A stretch of DNA of 64,000 nucleotides from Pristionchus mayeri (GCA_036245805.1 BTRK01000001.1:29023087-29087086); one strand, 5' to 3'; counted from the first letter of the stretch, positions 11,102 through 22,892 are shown. A program made the numbers and translations. The notes: generated by a model not told the origin, from the sequence alone.

Positions 11102-14100
11102 TCATAGGAACAATGAAACGATAAAAAGCGAGCAGATTATTCCTGAAAGGTTCGATTCTCAGAGAAAATTCGCGCGACTAACTTGAATTTCTGAATCCTG
11201 AACTGGTAGTCGGTGGAAGGAATGTGGAAGTAGTGATCGTCTCAGGGATTCTTGAAGTTTGCGTTGGAGAAGAAGACGTAGAAGTTACTGTTGCTATGGA
11301 GGAACTCTTTGTAAGCGGAGGTTGAGTAGGAAGAGCGGAGACCGAAGTTGTCATTGGCTTGGCTGCTGAACGATCACATATAACCTTTTAGAGATATTTT
11401 AAATGACTTGTTGTTGTTGTTGTTGTTGTTGTTGTTGGCGCCAGGGAAGTCTTCGGAAGAACAATCGATGAGTGTCTAACGAGAAATCCTTGACATCCTT
11501 CCATATTTTTGTACTCGAAATCAAGATACTGCAATGCCGTTCGGAGAATTATCAAATATTTTGCTTAGATGGTTACGAAAATCAACCCAATTTTATAAAA
11601 ATTTACTTACACGAATGCCATAAAATTCGAAATTTTGTTGATCGATTCCGGTGACTCTGAACAGTATAGATAGATAGATAGTTCTCCAAGATTAAGCTTA
11701 CATGGTCGGATTGTCAAGCGAAGAAAGTTCACTGAAGGTTAAGTTGCGCTTTGCAGTGAAATGAGGAAGCACTTCGAGACTCACATTGTAATAGCTTAAA
11801 TATTTTTAAAATTAAAAAAAATTTTTTATACAGTTTTATAAAAATGGAACCTGTCATTTTCGGGTTGAAGAATGGTGAAAGTTGGAGGGTTGTACACTGA
11901 GCCGGTTGAGCGGAATGATTGGATTCCTCCGGTTTTAGGCTTTTTGCACCCGTTCCAGCCATCGGGGGTGATAAAACCAGCCGAGCCAATATCACGGGAG
12001 CATGAAAATACATTTAAAATGTTGCGTTTTCTATCAAATGCTCAGAGAATGAGGTCAGAGAACTCTGGTGCAATAGTTAGCTGCGGCACTAGGCTTTTGA
12101 TATATCAAAGGCGGCATGACGTCATAGTTGTGATCCAACCTAGGCTCAATAGCTGTGTTGTCTGGATCTGTATTCCTGCAGGTTGTTCGATTGCAAATGA
12201 GAGAAGAGGAGTCGTCACCGAGAGGAAGAACCCGGGGAAGTTGGGACTATCCCTGGAAGATGATTTCATTATTTCTTATTGGCCACATAGGCAAATGCAG
12301 AAACAAGGATCAACAATAAACAGAGTCAATATTATTCGAAGTTAAAGATGCGTGTCAACTAGAAAGACGACGTCAGGGATGACTTCGCAAGAAATACTCA
12401 ATTATGATTCTATAATTATAATTCTACTAGTCCGGCTGCCCCCCCCCCCCCGCCTTGGCGGGGGCCCCGTCCTAGAGGAGTAGGTTTCGCAATCACTCGT
12501 TTCGCAACTTGTTGACGCGCGATCTCTCTCCCTCCATGTTTCGCGATTGTTTCGCAATCCGGACAGACGCACAGACACTGCGCTTTATATATAGGTAAAG
12601 GTAAAGGTAAAGGTACATCCCGTCTTCGAGACCAGCTCGCGGGAGAACACTGCTAGGCCAGTGCCAATTTGGGCGGATTCAGTCCGGAGTGCCCACCTTT
12701 CGCCAGACCTATTTACCTGCGTGATCTAGTCACGACTACCAATTTCAATTTCCCTTCCCCAATGGGTAGGCGCCTTGGTGAGGCGGAGACGACCGGGAAT
12801 CGAACCCGGGTGGGATGGAATGGGAGGGCGCGCCATAGACCACTACACCACTTCGTCTCTTCGTCTCTTATATAGGTATAGATAATTATAAATTAATTAT
12901 AATTACATGCACTCTCACGCCGATCATATCTGTGAAAGAGTGTGGAGAATGAAGAGAGTACTTTCTCGCGATGCCATCCCTAGACAACTTACGGCGTCTT
13001 GTATGCATAAGGGCATCCGTCTTCATTCTCATCGAGTACATTATCGAATCCAGCCAATCTCGCCGTTATCGAATTTCTCTGCAAAGTGCGAATTCAATAC
13101 GAATGTTCCAGAATAACCAATGAGATTGATATTCTGAATTGGATTACGAGAAACTTCTGTTACATCGGTGATGATATCAATACAGCATTATGAAAATTAA
13201 GGAGAAAATAATGCTTAAGATCTGCTACATTTAACGAAATTTTAAAGTACGATAATTCGGAAAATCCGACCTGTGCAGTTTCTGGAGACGTGACTTGCAT
13301 GTAAATAGCACTGATGATAGTGACTATGCCAGATTGGGGAACGATGGTCTTGTCTCTGATGTGTACGTAATCGTACACTTCGTAAGAAATCTCATCAGCT
13401 GAATCCAATTATTCATTCACTTTTCACCCATCTGCATTCTCCAAATAACGGAATCGAAGCCGGTTTCATGTTCTCATACTCAAAATAAATAACAATGAAC
13501 CTTTCGACTTATCGACTACGTATAGAGCCATTGTCGGCTGGATTTGCCAGATAGGCATTTCGTCCAGGTCATACTGATTGATCACTGATATGTTTCCTTT
13601 GCCCTTGAATTGTGGTAGCTTAGTTTCCAATACACGTTCGAACGGTACTCACAGTGATGGCAAATCGGCGCGCGCTCTCCTCGTTTCACACGCTCTCTCG
13701 CTCTGTCTGACCGGTGAGAGAGCGTGTGAAACGAGGCGAGCGCGCGCCGATTTGGCATCACTAGTTCTCACAGTGATGGTTAGCGGGATCTTTCTCTGCC
13801 TCTCGTCCCTTTGCTGTGCGAGGTTTGGAATGCTAAAGGGTGATGGTAGCCAAATTTATAATTAATTAATCATTAATTAACCTGTACTTCTTCTCCTCTT
13901 CATGATCATACACGAAAAGATTTGTTTCGTAGGAATCGGGATCTTCTGAGGTATTCTGCACGAGTGAGCGAAGATTAAAAACGTGTGTTTGGCGACACCG
14001 CCATATTTTTTTCTAACTCTGACTCTCTATATTCGCTAGTGATCTAACTTATGCCCCTATGCAAACTTTTCTTTTCTAACTATAATATGTTCATAGAAGC

Positions 14101-14594
14101 GAATGTACATATTCGCATCATAATTGTTCAACACCACTATTGACTGCTTGCCATCGGAAAATACTCACGAGACTTTGATACGAAAAATATTCTGGCCAAC
14201 GCACCTCTGTAGCGGCAAAGATTACGCAACCCGAGTCGCATTTCGAAATGTGCACCTGAGAGTAAATGCAAAATATAAATAATATAGCAAAACAAAAATA
14301 AATACAAAATATAGAAAAGTAAAAAAATAACATGAACTTCGAAACCTCTTTGACTCCTGCGAAATCGAAGATATCATAGAGAATCGAATGAGTGAATTCG
14401 ACCAATGAATCTGAAAAGAGTTATTCATGTCTTCATAAAAAAAGTGCCGCAAATCCAATGGTTTGGAAAGTAACATTCTCCGCATTCTATCTTATAAGCA
14501 TTTCAAATGAATTTACAACATGCGACCTATATAATTCTAATGAAAACTCACTTGTAAATCCGACGTAAACGGACAGAAGAATTGCAACCCGCAT
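11102..14594 (-). CDS. Signal peptide/Thr-rich stalk/GPI-type tail protein, paralogue A
   Basis: First of three tandem paralogues. Exons from the 5' end: 14594-14552, 14410-14346, 14255-14205, 13955-13882, 13832-13772, 13603-13501, 13398-13271, 13078-12993, 12252 to about 12140, about 11998-11851, 11794-11702, 11656-11611, 11528-11408, 11365-11183 and 11142-11102. The product starts MRVAILLSVYVGFT (signal peptide). Its ectodomain has conserved HISKCDSGCVIFAAT, QQRDER.RKIPLTIT, DEISYEVYDY and RLAGFDNV.DENEDGCPYAY, then GFITPDGWNGC and GCQGFLVRHSSI. A Thr/Ser-rich stalk follows, with a run of eight Thr, and the protein ends RIICSLFIVSLFL, a hydrophobic tail as in GPI signals. The acceptor of the exon near 11998 has no clear AG, so that junction is unresolved. 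The second half recalls nematode CUB-like proteins, but I do not claim the family. All other phases agree with B and C. Confidence 0.75.
11411..11437 (-). repeat. Coding trinucleotide repeat (TTG/ACA)n in paralogue A
   Basis: Nine tandem TTG units on the plus strand are ACA codons on the minus strand and encode a Thr run at the start of the stalk. Paralogues B and C have only two Thr codons at this place, so the array expanded in A. Confidence 0.85.
12594..12862 (-). mobile_element. tRNA-derived SINE in intron of paralogue A
   Basis: Read on the minus strand, the head (about 12862-12785) has an A-box-like TGGTGTAGTGGTC and a perfect B box GGGTTCGATTCCC, spaced as in a tRNA and resembling tRNA-Gly. 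An unrelated body of about 170 bp follows, ending in a (CTTTAC)n tail at 12594-12613. Head, body and simple tail are the SINE layout. Fragments of the body recur near 55020-55075 and perhaps 55965-56100. The interrupted acceptor and D-arm pairing indicate that it is not a working tRNA gene. Confidence 0.7.
13653..13762. repeat. Palindromic hAT-like MITE beside a splice donor of paralogue A
   Basis: A near-perfect 110-bp palindrome with ends AGTGATGGCAAATCGGCG and its complement. It lies 8 bp inside the intron after exon 5 (donor at 13771-13770). The same intron in paralogue B (20172 onward) has no insert, so this is a recent insertion. Confidence 0.8.
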
Positions 14595-14704
14595 GTTGAA
14601 TCGCTGCAAATGATTAAAACGACGGTTTACGTCGTAATATTGACCGGCATGGGTCACGACTGAGAAACTGATATTAGACTATCATAACTTGAAGTAATAC
14701 TTAT

Positions 14705-14934
14705 TCGGCCTGTTTAATCTGTCAGAAATGCGCGAGAAAAGTTGCGCAAATAGTTCGCGAACTTCTGAGGTGCGTAAAAACTGTTTCTCTCGAAAAACCG
14801 CGCTCTCTCGCTCTTTCTCTAACCACCTCGTTGAAAAGTTCGTGAACGAGAGAAGCAGTTTTTACGCACCTCAGAAGTTCGCGAACTTTTTGCGCAAGTT
14901 TTCTCGCACATTTCTGACAGAATAAACAGGCCGA
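14705..14934. repeat. 230-bp palindrome between promoter and ATG of paralogue A
   Basis: The arms begin TCGGCCTGTTTAATCTGTCA and end in the complement. The inner arms, with GTTCGCGAACTTCTGAGGTG, pair as well. Paralogue B has its conserved promoter block about 70 bp from its ATG, whereas here the palindrome and flanking DNA push the block about 450 bp upstream. Confidence 0.75.
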
Positions 14935-15041
14935 TTATAGACGATATTACAGATTGGGGCAATGAATAACGAACGGGGGTACCCCTGTAGAACAATGCCG
15001 ATAGAAAATGATTAGATCTTTTGAATGAGTAACGTTCAGAA

Positions 15042-15077
15042 AGCGCGCACATCTCTTTTATCGCTTGCGCACTTGCC
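15042..15077 (-). promoter_or_regulatory. Conserved core promoter block, paralogue A
   Basis: The minus strand reads GGCAAGTGCGCAAGCGATAAAAG. The block is shared with C (28402-28436) and, more diverged, with B (21083-21118), at similar relative places upstream of the three genes. It holds a GATAA core that could serve as a GATA-factor site or a TATA-like element; this is inference. Confidence 0.5.
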
Positions 15078-15237
15078 TTCTTTTATGTTTTGCGATGGTG
15101 AATCATTCAGAAACATTATCGCACAATGATAACCTGAGTAACTCTTCTATTCTTGCCCGATCGACGAGAGAGGAAAAGAGGAAAATCAGCATTGGAAATA
15201 CTACCTAACTCTCATATCTGAAAGTTGTGGTCCTGAC

Positions 15238-15302
15238 TCGGAGTGTGATTTTTCGTGCGCACCACATTTTTGCCGTTCGATATCACGAAAATCGCACTCC
15301 CT
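15238..15302. repeat. Imperfect inverted repeat upstream of paralogue A
   Basis: GGAGTGTGATTTTTCGTGCG and ATCACGAAAATCGCACTCC form an imperfect hairpin. A homologous hairpin lies upstream of paralogue B at 21217-21280, so it predates the duplication of A and B. It could be an old MITE or a retained regulatory hairpin. Confidence 0.5.
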
Positions 15303-15589
15303 TGCGTTAGCATGCATCACTCTGTGTCACCCAGCATCGCCGCCCGGAGATGCTTCGCGCACTGTTAATGATTGGACTCAAGAACCCTTTAACTAATTTG
15401 AGTTTATTTCGTAGACATGTGAAAATTTGTTTTTTTTCGAATAACGCAAAACGATATTGTTCTAATTGAAAACTCCTGTAAACATTATTTCATCTTTTGT
15501 CTTTGCATTATCAGTTCATTATCCAACCCCTCTTCGTCATATGAGAGAAAGGTAAAAATAAAGTAGCGATTTTAAGATCTCCCAAGGGG

Positions 15590-15720
15590 TTGCTTTTCAC
15601 ATAGAGTTCGAAATTCGACCTTAGAAAGCAGAATCTCTAAGTCCTCATTTCATGTGTTGCGCCAAAGTGGGCGATCGGTTTTTGTTACTTTTGAAAGGCG
15701 CTTCCAAACCCCATACATGT
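15590..15720. repeat. Partial copy of the 24.8-kb foldback arm
   Basis: Phrases such as TGCGCCAAAGTGGGCGATCGG and CGCTTCCAAACCCCATA match the arm at about 24850-24975 (GCGCCAATTGGGCGGTCGG, GCAGCTTCCAAACTCCATA). It is a decayed single arm between A and B. Confidence 0.55.
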
Positions 15721-16168
15721 CTTGATCGGTGTCAGTGATTCTGCGTTGCTCGGAAATGCGGAGCACTCCCGATGAAACGAACCCACGAAAAAACTTTAAA
15801 ATTATTTGTCAAAATCACGGAATATTTATCAACAGGCTAGAAAAGCAAATTCTGCACAGAAGTGAATATAAAAGTGAATTTAAGAAAAACGCAAGAATCA
15901 CAAGAATTTAGCCATAATTTTTTCATCCAAACTTTACTTTACAATAATTTTCATTGCCAATATGCTATACATGCACATAACAATAAGATCTTTAATATTG
16001 TATCTTCTATAACTTGTTTATTTTGTGCCTCTGCAATAAGAGAGCATCGAGAGGGCGGAGTTGAGGGGAGAATAGAGAAAAAAAAGACATGTATAATTCA
16101 GACCACAGTAAACAGATATTTATGCAACAAGGACCATTAAGACATTTATCTTTTAAATTGGGGCTGCA

Positions 16169-19100
16169 TCATAGGAAGAATGTAACGATAAACAGCGAGC
16201 AGATTATTCCTGAAAGATCTGATTCTCAGTGAAACGTCGTGCAACGCACCTGAATTTCTGAAACCTGAACTGGTAGTAAGTGAAAGGAATGTGGAAGAAG
16301 TCGTTGACTCAGGAATCGTTGAAGTGGAAATTGCAGAAGGCGCAGTAGGAGTTAGCGTTGAACTGGGGGAACTCTTTGTAAGTGGAGGTTGAGTAGGAAG
16401 AGCGGAGACCGAAGTTATCGTTGGCGTGGCTGCTGAACGATCACATATAACCTTTTAGACATATTTTTAATGACTTGTTGTTGGTGCCAGGGAAGTCTTC
16501 GGGAGTTCAATCGATGAGTATCTAACGAGAAATCCTTTATTGCCTTCCATATTCTCGTACTCGAAATAAAGACCCTGCAATGCCAATTAGGGATGTCTAA
16601 ACAGAGGGCAGCGTTTGCAAACTCCGCCCCCGTTCTCGCCCGCCTCATGCCGTCCCTCTAACCCGGCGTGGTTGGAGCATGCCCGCTAGGGAAGACGGGA
16701 CGGCTGGCGAGGGAGAGGCGACGCCCCTCTATTACAGGTTGCGGGGTAGGCAACCCTCACAAGGTAGATCACGGGCCTCACAACACCCGATTAGCCAACA
16801 CTAATGCCAATCAGAGTATTTTTATTCGCAGTTTTTGCATAATTAGGAATGAGACCCCCCAGCATATATTAAGTAGCTTACACGCATGCCAGGAATTTCG
16901 AAATTTTGTTGATCTGTTTCGGTGACTCTGAAGATGACGTGTAGATTTTTTGTCAAGATTACGCTCACGTGATTTTAATGAAGGGCGAATATATATCACT
17001 GATGATTAATCTATGGTCGGCATCCAGATTGGGCAGCACTTCTATGCTCACGTTGTAATAGCTTAACACGTGTATCACGAGTCAGTGGATGAAAAAAGTA
17101 CCCCCGGGAACATTTTCGAAAAAGTTGTTGCCGTTTTTGCTCCTATTATGATGGGAGAATACCCCAGACAGAAGATTTCGAAAAATATAGGTCATTGGTC
17201 CCAGAGCCGGCTTTTAGGAATTTTCCGGTTTTGCACCTTTTGGGCAGCAGTACTGAACAAAAAGTCAGAAAATATGCATTTTTCAATTTTGTTATTTCTT
17301 CTTCCACCTTTTCCAAACATGTATTGGTGTGATGTAGAAGTGGAAAATGCTCTTTTGCTTGACGAGTTTGTGAGTATGTTTCGATAAATAAATTTAAATA
17401 TTAAAAATACAAAATTAATAGAAATTTTGTCATGCCAAGCACATACTCACAAACTCGTCAACCAAAAGAACATTTTCCACTTCTACATCACTCCAATACA
17501 TTTTTGGAAAAGTTAGAAGAAGAAATAACAAAATTGAAAAATTCACATTTTCTGACTTTTTCTTCAGTATGCCATGTTTGAGTGAAAAATGCAAAAAAGG
17601 CCTACCTTAAATTTAGCTTTTAATATTTTTATATCAAGTAAGAACACTTATTCTTTCATATTCTGCATTAAAAATCTGTATCACTCTAAAGCTTGATGGA
17701 GAAAATATTTTTATTTTGGACCAAAAACTCGTTTTTCAGGCGCAAAGTGTTTAATTGTTACCCAATCGGCTTGCTCACGACAGGAAAGTTTCTGGAAATA
17801 TTTTTCCGCACATTTTAAGACCAACACCAACTCTCCCGCGCATCTGGGAGCAGAAATAGAGTATAGCCAGGTGCAAACCCGGAAAATTCCTAAAAGCCGG
17901 CTTTGGGACCAATGACCTATATTTTTCGAAATCATCTCTCTGGGGTATTGTCCCATCATAATAGGAGCTAAAACGGCAACAACTTTTTCGAAGATGTTCC
18001 CGCACACATCCACTGGCTCGTGATACACGTGTTAAATAGAACATTTTCAATATATTAATGAAAGATCTCACCCGTCATCTTCGTGATCAAGAACGGTGGA
18101 AGTTGGATTGCCGTATGGAGCCTGAGTTGGACGGAAAGATTGGATTCCTCCGACATTAGGCTTTGTGCATCCATTCCAGCCATCCGAGGTGAGAATGCCA
18201 TCCCTTGCGATGTCCCTTGAGCTTGAATTCAATTGTCACGATTCACATTAAAGGAGGACTCTCGGCAAAGTAGCCACATCGATAGAAGAGAGGTTCCACC
18301 TTCCAAAGATCATAGCGCGAGCTAGGAAGTGGACAAACATTGTTATGATAGCTCAGAGGTAGAGCAGCCGTCACGAAATCGGAAGGTTGCGGGTTCTATT
18401 CCAGCCAGTTTTTGACAAAACTTCAAGGTATTTGAATTCGCGCACTTCCCTGGCCCATCAAGCGTCCATGGCACTCAGCCAACTAATCATAACTCTGTTG
18501 AGAGTAGAAATATTAATGTAATTTTTAGGAGCCTTTAGTCGTTAAGATGAGCTTTGCTATGGTTACTAAAGGCTCCAAAGTTGAACTTTGCCTTCAGTCC
18601 TCCTTCAACATGATTATCGTTGGAGAAATTTGGCGTACTTAGATAGACAGCGCAAGCTCCGCCCACTTTGCTCTGACACTTTCCCCTCGAAAGCGAGATC
18701 AGGGGGGCACAGGCTTCATTCGAAGCCAAATCACTAGCTTCATTCGAAGCCAAATCACAAAAATGAATTTGGAAGCTCTTTTCATCCTCTTTCGAATGAG
18801 CCTCCGGGACCCTGGAAAAACCTTCTCTAAGTAGGTCAGCATAAACGTTTTATAGATCGACTTAGCATAGAAAACTATAAAACTCGTATGCTGACCTACT
18901 CAGAAAAGGATTTTCCAGGGTCCCGGAGACTCATTCGAAAGAGGATGGAAAAATCTTCCAAATTCACTTTTGAACGAATGATTTGGTTGCGAACTCATCC
19001 TATGCCTCTTCGATTTCGAAAGGCGCATGACTAGTGACCCTCTGCGCGTCCTCTCCTCCCTCTCCCTCCCCTCCCTCCACCCGTCTCTCACCCGGTGTGA

Positions 19101-21021
19101 CTAGAGAGCACTCTCAATACTAGAGAGCCCCCCTTTCTTACTCTGCAGACTTCGGCGAAGCCCTACCCGATCGTTTCGAGAATTGAAAAGAAAATGGAGA
19201 AATAGGCCCGCCCCTCTTTCTCTCGTCTCGCTTTTTTTGGCCTTTCACGTTATGCTCAATTCACCCACATTTTGAGCTATATTTTGGCTCAAACATTAGA
19301 TATCAACCTAATTCAAAATGCATGGTCCTATTTAGCCCCATAAGCACACATTAACCACACAATTAGGTCTATGTGACGGTTTCGGCCTAGAAGCGTTGTG
19401 TAGAGCTCCATTTCGCCAGGTTGTTCGATTGAAATTGAGAGAAGAGGTGTCGTCACCGAGAGTGAGAACCCGCGAAAGTGGGTACTGTCACTGAAAGAAT
19501 ATTTCATTTTTTATAATGTTGGCTTGAGAATCAAGGATAGATAAGTAGCTTAATAAAGATTCCTAGTCATAAAAATTGTTTATTAAAACGACGACTTACG
19601 GTGTCTTGTACGCATAAGGGCATCCGTCTTCATTCTCGTCGTGCACATTATCGAATCCGGCCAATCTCGCTGTTATCGAGTTTCTCTACAAGAGCGAATC
19701 GAATATAAACATGATCAGAAAACATTTTTAATAAGCAAAGAAAATATCTCAGTGACATTCAGTACGATTTTACATAATAGTATGATTATTTGGAAAAGTC
19801 CGACTTGTCTAGTTTCTGGAGTCGAGACTTGCATGAAAATGGCACTGATAATAGTGACTATGCCAGTTTGCGGAATGATGTCCTTCTCTTTGATGTAGAC
19901 GTAATCGTATACTTCGTAAGAAATTTCATCAGCTGAATCCTATTATTCATTCACTTTTAACGCTGCTTCACTGTTCAAATAACGGAATCGAAGATCGTTT
20001 CAAGACCCCCTCCTTCACTAAATCATTAATAAGGAACCTTTTGACTTTTCGACTACGTAGAGCGCTATTGTCCAGGTTGGCAAATCATTCAGGTCATTCT
20101 GATTTATCACAGAGATATTTCCGCTGCCCTTAAATTTTAATTGCATCAAATTCAAAAATCAAAGATACTCACAGTGATTGTTAGTGGGATCTTTCTGTGT
20201 CTCTCGTCCCTTTGCTGTGCGAGGTTGTCGATGCTAAAAAGGTCACATTTGCCTGTGTAATATTCATGAAATCAACCTGTAGTTCCTGTCCTGCTCATAA
20301 TCATGCACGAGAAGGTTCAAGTTGTAGGCATCGATATTTTTTATGGTATTCTGAATGATTATCAATACTCATGCGTCATTCTTATTAATTAATCGCGTTT
20401 CGTTGAGAGCCAGATATTACACTGTTGAGCGAACAATATAATTGGTAAAAACGTGGGTTTGGCGACACCACAAGATTTTTTTTTATTTTTTCCGAAGATA
20501 TATTGTTCGCTATTGTTCTAACGTGTGTTCCTGTGCGGAGTTGCCTATTTCAATTACGTTCTAAGCAAGTGATGTGCATATATTCGACTCATAATCGTTG
20601 TACGCTACTTTCGATTGCAAAATGTTGACAGAGAAAAGTTGCAAAATATCCGACGCACCTCATACTGCTCCCCAGCTTTACCAACTGTGGCAGCGAAGAT
20701 CACGCAACCCGAGTCGCATTTCGAAATGTGCACCTGGGAATAAATGCAAAATGTGAACAATAAAATAAAACAAAAAAAAATCGAAACCTCTTTAACTCCC
20801 GCGAAATCGTAGATATCATAGAGAACCGAGTGAGTGAACTCGACTAATGAATCTGCAGAACGACTTTTACATAAATATAATACGCAAGAAGGCACACCTC
20901 GATATCTCGTAATCAGTTGAATTTGCATCGTAAATATCAAGATAGTTTGCCACTTTAGAACCTCTAAGTAAATCGTACCTGTGAATCCAATGGAAACGGC
21001 CAGAAGAATTGCAGCGCGCAT
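16169..21021 (-). CDS. Signal peptide/Thr-rich stalk/GPI-type tail protein, paralogue B
   Basis: Second paralogue, with the same exon order as A: 21021-20979, 20852-20788, 20733-20659, 20350-20277, 20233-20173, 20128-20038, 19932-19805, 19685-19600, 19490 to about 19420, 18215-18072, 17061-16969, 16927-16882, 16574-16475, 16432-16250 and 16209-16169. It begins MRAAILLAVSIGFT (signal peptide), then shows HISKCDSGCVIFAAT, QQRDERHRKIPLTIT and DEISYEVYDYVYIKEKD, and later GILTSDGWNGC and NKGFLVRYSSI. The Thr/Ser-rich stalk ends in SSGFRNSG followed by GIICSLFIVTFFL, a GPI-type tail. Exon 3 is eight codons longer than in A. Intron 10 holds a 0.97-kb foldback reaching to the acceptor, and intron 9 holds a tRNA-like sequence and a palindrome. 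The 3' end of exon 9 is uncertain. No stop or frameshift was seen in the placed exons. Confidence 0.75.
17064..18034. mobile_element. Long foldback element in intron 10 of paralogue B
   Basis: Inverted arms of about 330 bp end in TAACACGTGTATCACGAG (17064-17081) and its exact complement (18017-18034). The arms share CCGGCTTTTAGGAATTTTCC and TCCTATTATGATGGGA. No transposase ORF is present. A decayed relative is visible at about 24470-24570. The left end overlaps the splice acceptor of exon 11. Confidence 0.85.
18345..18412 (+). other. tRNA-like sequence (probable tRNA pseudogene or SINE head)
   Basis: GATAGCTCAGAGGTAGAGCA fits a tRNA D-arm and A box, and GCGGGTTCTATTCCAGC fits a T-arm with a B box altered at one base (GGTTCTATTCC). 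The anticodon stem (CCG/CGG) is short with an oversized loop, and the acceptor stem does not close. A functional tRNA is unlikely. Confidence 0.4.
18771..18960. repeat. Inverted repeat in intron 9 of paralogue B
   Basis: Arms CATTCGAAAGAGGATG and the complementary CATCCTCTTTCGAATG flank a core containing AGTAGGTCAGCAT and its complement. The element is about 190 bp and has no ORF. A tandem CATTCGAAGCCAAATCAC lies just before it. Confidence 0.7.
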
Positions 21022-21082
21022 GGCGAATACTAAAATAGACCGATAGAAAAAGATTAGGTTATAGGGTGAGCAACGACTCGAC

Positions 21083-21118
21083 AGCGCGCGCACGTCTATT
21101 TAGAGCTTTGAACTTGCC
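21083..21118 (-). promoter_or_regulatory. Conserved core promoter block, paralogue B
   Basis: The plus strand GCGCGCACGTCTATTTAGAG lies about 65 bp upstream of the ATG and aligns with the blocks of A and C, although the GATAAAAG of those copies is altered to CTAAATAG, which is itself TATA-like. Confidence 0.4.
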
Positions 21119-21800
21119 AATCTTTCATACATTCTTATGATTCACCCGGAAAGTGACTCGATGACACTTGCGTGCCCCTCCTCGCTTTGCTTGCTCTCTC
21201 GCTCTGATCCATGCAACGCGAGTGTGATTTTCGTGCGTAGCATTTCGTTGCAGATTTGCACGAAAATCGCGCTCGTTTGGGATGAGATTCACTGTCCCAG
21301 TCAGGGGTCGGCCATGCGTCAGCATGCATCATTCCGCTTCATAGCGAGTCACCCGGGGTTACTCCGAGCTGTTCATGGTGAGAAACATCAGGACGATATG
21401 ACCATGAAAAATTGCAGTTCGATCTGATTTGATGGGTTTAGGCTAAACCGTAGCTCACAGAATTTTTGAACTATTAGGTTGGTTCAAAAATACAAGGTTT
21501 TTCTGGATTTTTTCTCGAGAACGGTTTGCCTATCTTCAATATCACTTTGCGCACTACCATCATAGTATCATATTGAATCGATCTTACAAATTTTACGGAT
21601 ATGGGTTACCATTCCCTTGTTAGTTAGTTCAATAGAAAATAGATATTTTCTGAAAGGTAATGATTTTCTGAAAGGTGAAGCGCCTATTAAAACAGAAGAG
21701 ATGTGTCGCAATTTCTGCCGTTTCGTGTTAGTGAGTTCTGGTGCACACTTCCATAGAACACTTAAAAGAGATCATTAATCTCTCTTAGTGGAGCTGTCGG

Positions 21801-22852
21801 GTCAACAAATATCTGTCCAGTGTGCCCTAACTTTACATTCCTTGGGAACTCGATGTCGCTTAATAGGTTTCTCAAACTGTAACTAATTTGGCAGTGAAAA
21901 ATTCAGTTTTCGGTAATTTTTATAGTCAATTTTTTCGACCTCCATATATCCAATACATCTAAAAGTCAAAATTCTCGATCAAACACCGACAACAATGTAT
22001 GTACTTTAGTAGATACCGCCGTGAGTATAGTATATATGAAAACGGACCACTCAAACTTCCGAATTTCTTGATTTATTCCAACGAACATATGACAGAAGCG
22101 CAACAACAAAAGCGCGATGGTCATTTTCAATGAAATTGTGAGCCGTCAGCTAGATTACGGTGTATCGGGATACGGCAGCTGACAAAATAAAGAGGGTGTA
22201 TCGTAGATTGTGTGGGCCCTTTTACTTTGACTTAATTCAACACAAACTTCTTTCACGAATTTTTACCACTTCCCCTTACAAGTGTAATTTTAAAAAAAAA
22301 TGACGTCACTAATATGCCCTCAGGGTAGATACTGGTAATCATTAGTTATTAGTTGACACTAATCACGAAGATGAATCAGCACTTTCTACTAAGATATTTA
22401 GATTTGTGCTTTTGTCGTTGCGCTTCTGTCATGCCCCCGAACATGCACTTCATAGAGCAGTGGAAAAATGGAAGTTCATTTTAGCTTAGTATCATACTGC
22501 TATTATGCAGTATTCAATTGGAATAATTTTTATTACTTTAATTTTTATTAATCATGAAATACTCACATCTTTCACAATTTCAGAAAATCAAAATTTTCAG
22601 AAAGCCTGAGTGGTCCGTTTCTCATAAATTTAAACTCAGGGCTGTACTAAAGCACATACACAGTGTTTGTCGCTGTTTCATCAATAATTTTGACTCTCAG
22701 ATGTGAAAAAAGGCATAAATCGGTCGAAAATATCGACTTTTAAACGCTGAATTTTTCATTGCCAAATTAGTGGTATTGAGAAACCTATTGAACCACATCG
22801 ATTTCCCAAGGAATGTGAAGTTAGGACACACTGGGCAGACAGTTTTGACATT
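21801..22852. mobile_element. Long foldback element, about 1.05 kb
   Basis: The left arm reads GTCAACAAATATCTGTCCAG and the right arm ends GGGCAGACAGTTTTGAC. The inner arms share CGGACCACTCAAACTTCC and the inverted GCCTGAGTGGTCCG. The arms have diverged by many substitutions and small indels, so the copy is old. It has no ORF and lies just left of another foldback. Confidence 0.7.
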
Positions 22853-22892
22853 CGACGCTAATGTGAGACCTTTGATGCAAAATATCGAAACA

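Noticed and set aside
11872..12345. 157-aa plus-strand ORF
   Set aside because: It is antisense to exons of paralogue A; the minus-strand reading has splice sites and matches B and C.
20605..21093. 162-aa minus-strand ORF
   Set aside because: It joins true exon sequence of paralogue B with unspliced intron; the spliced model agrees with A and C.
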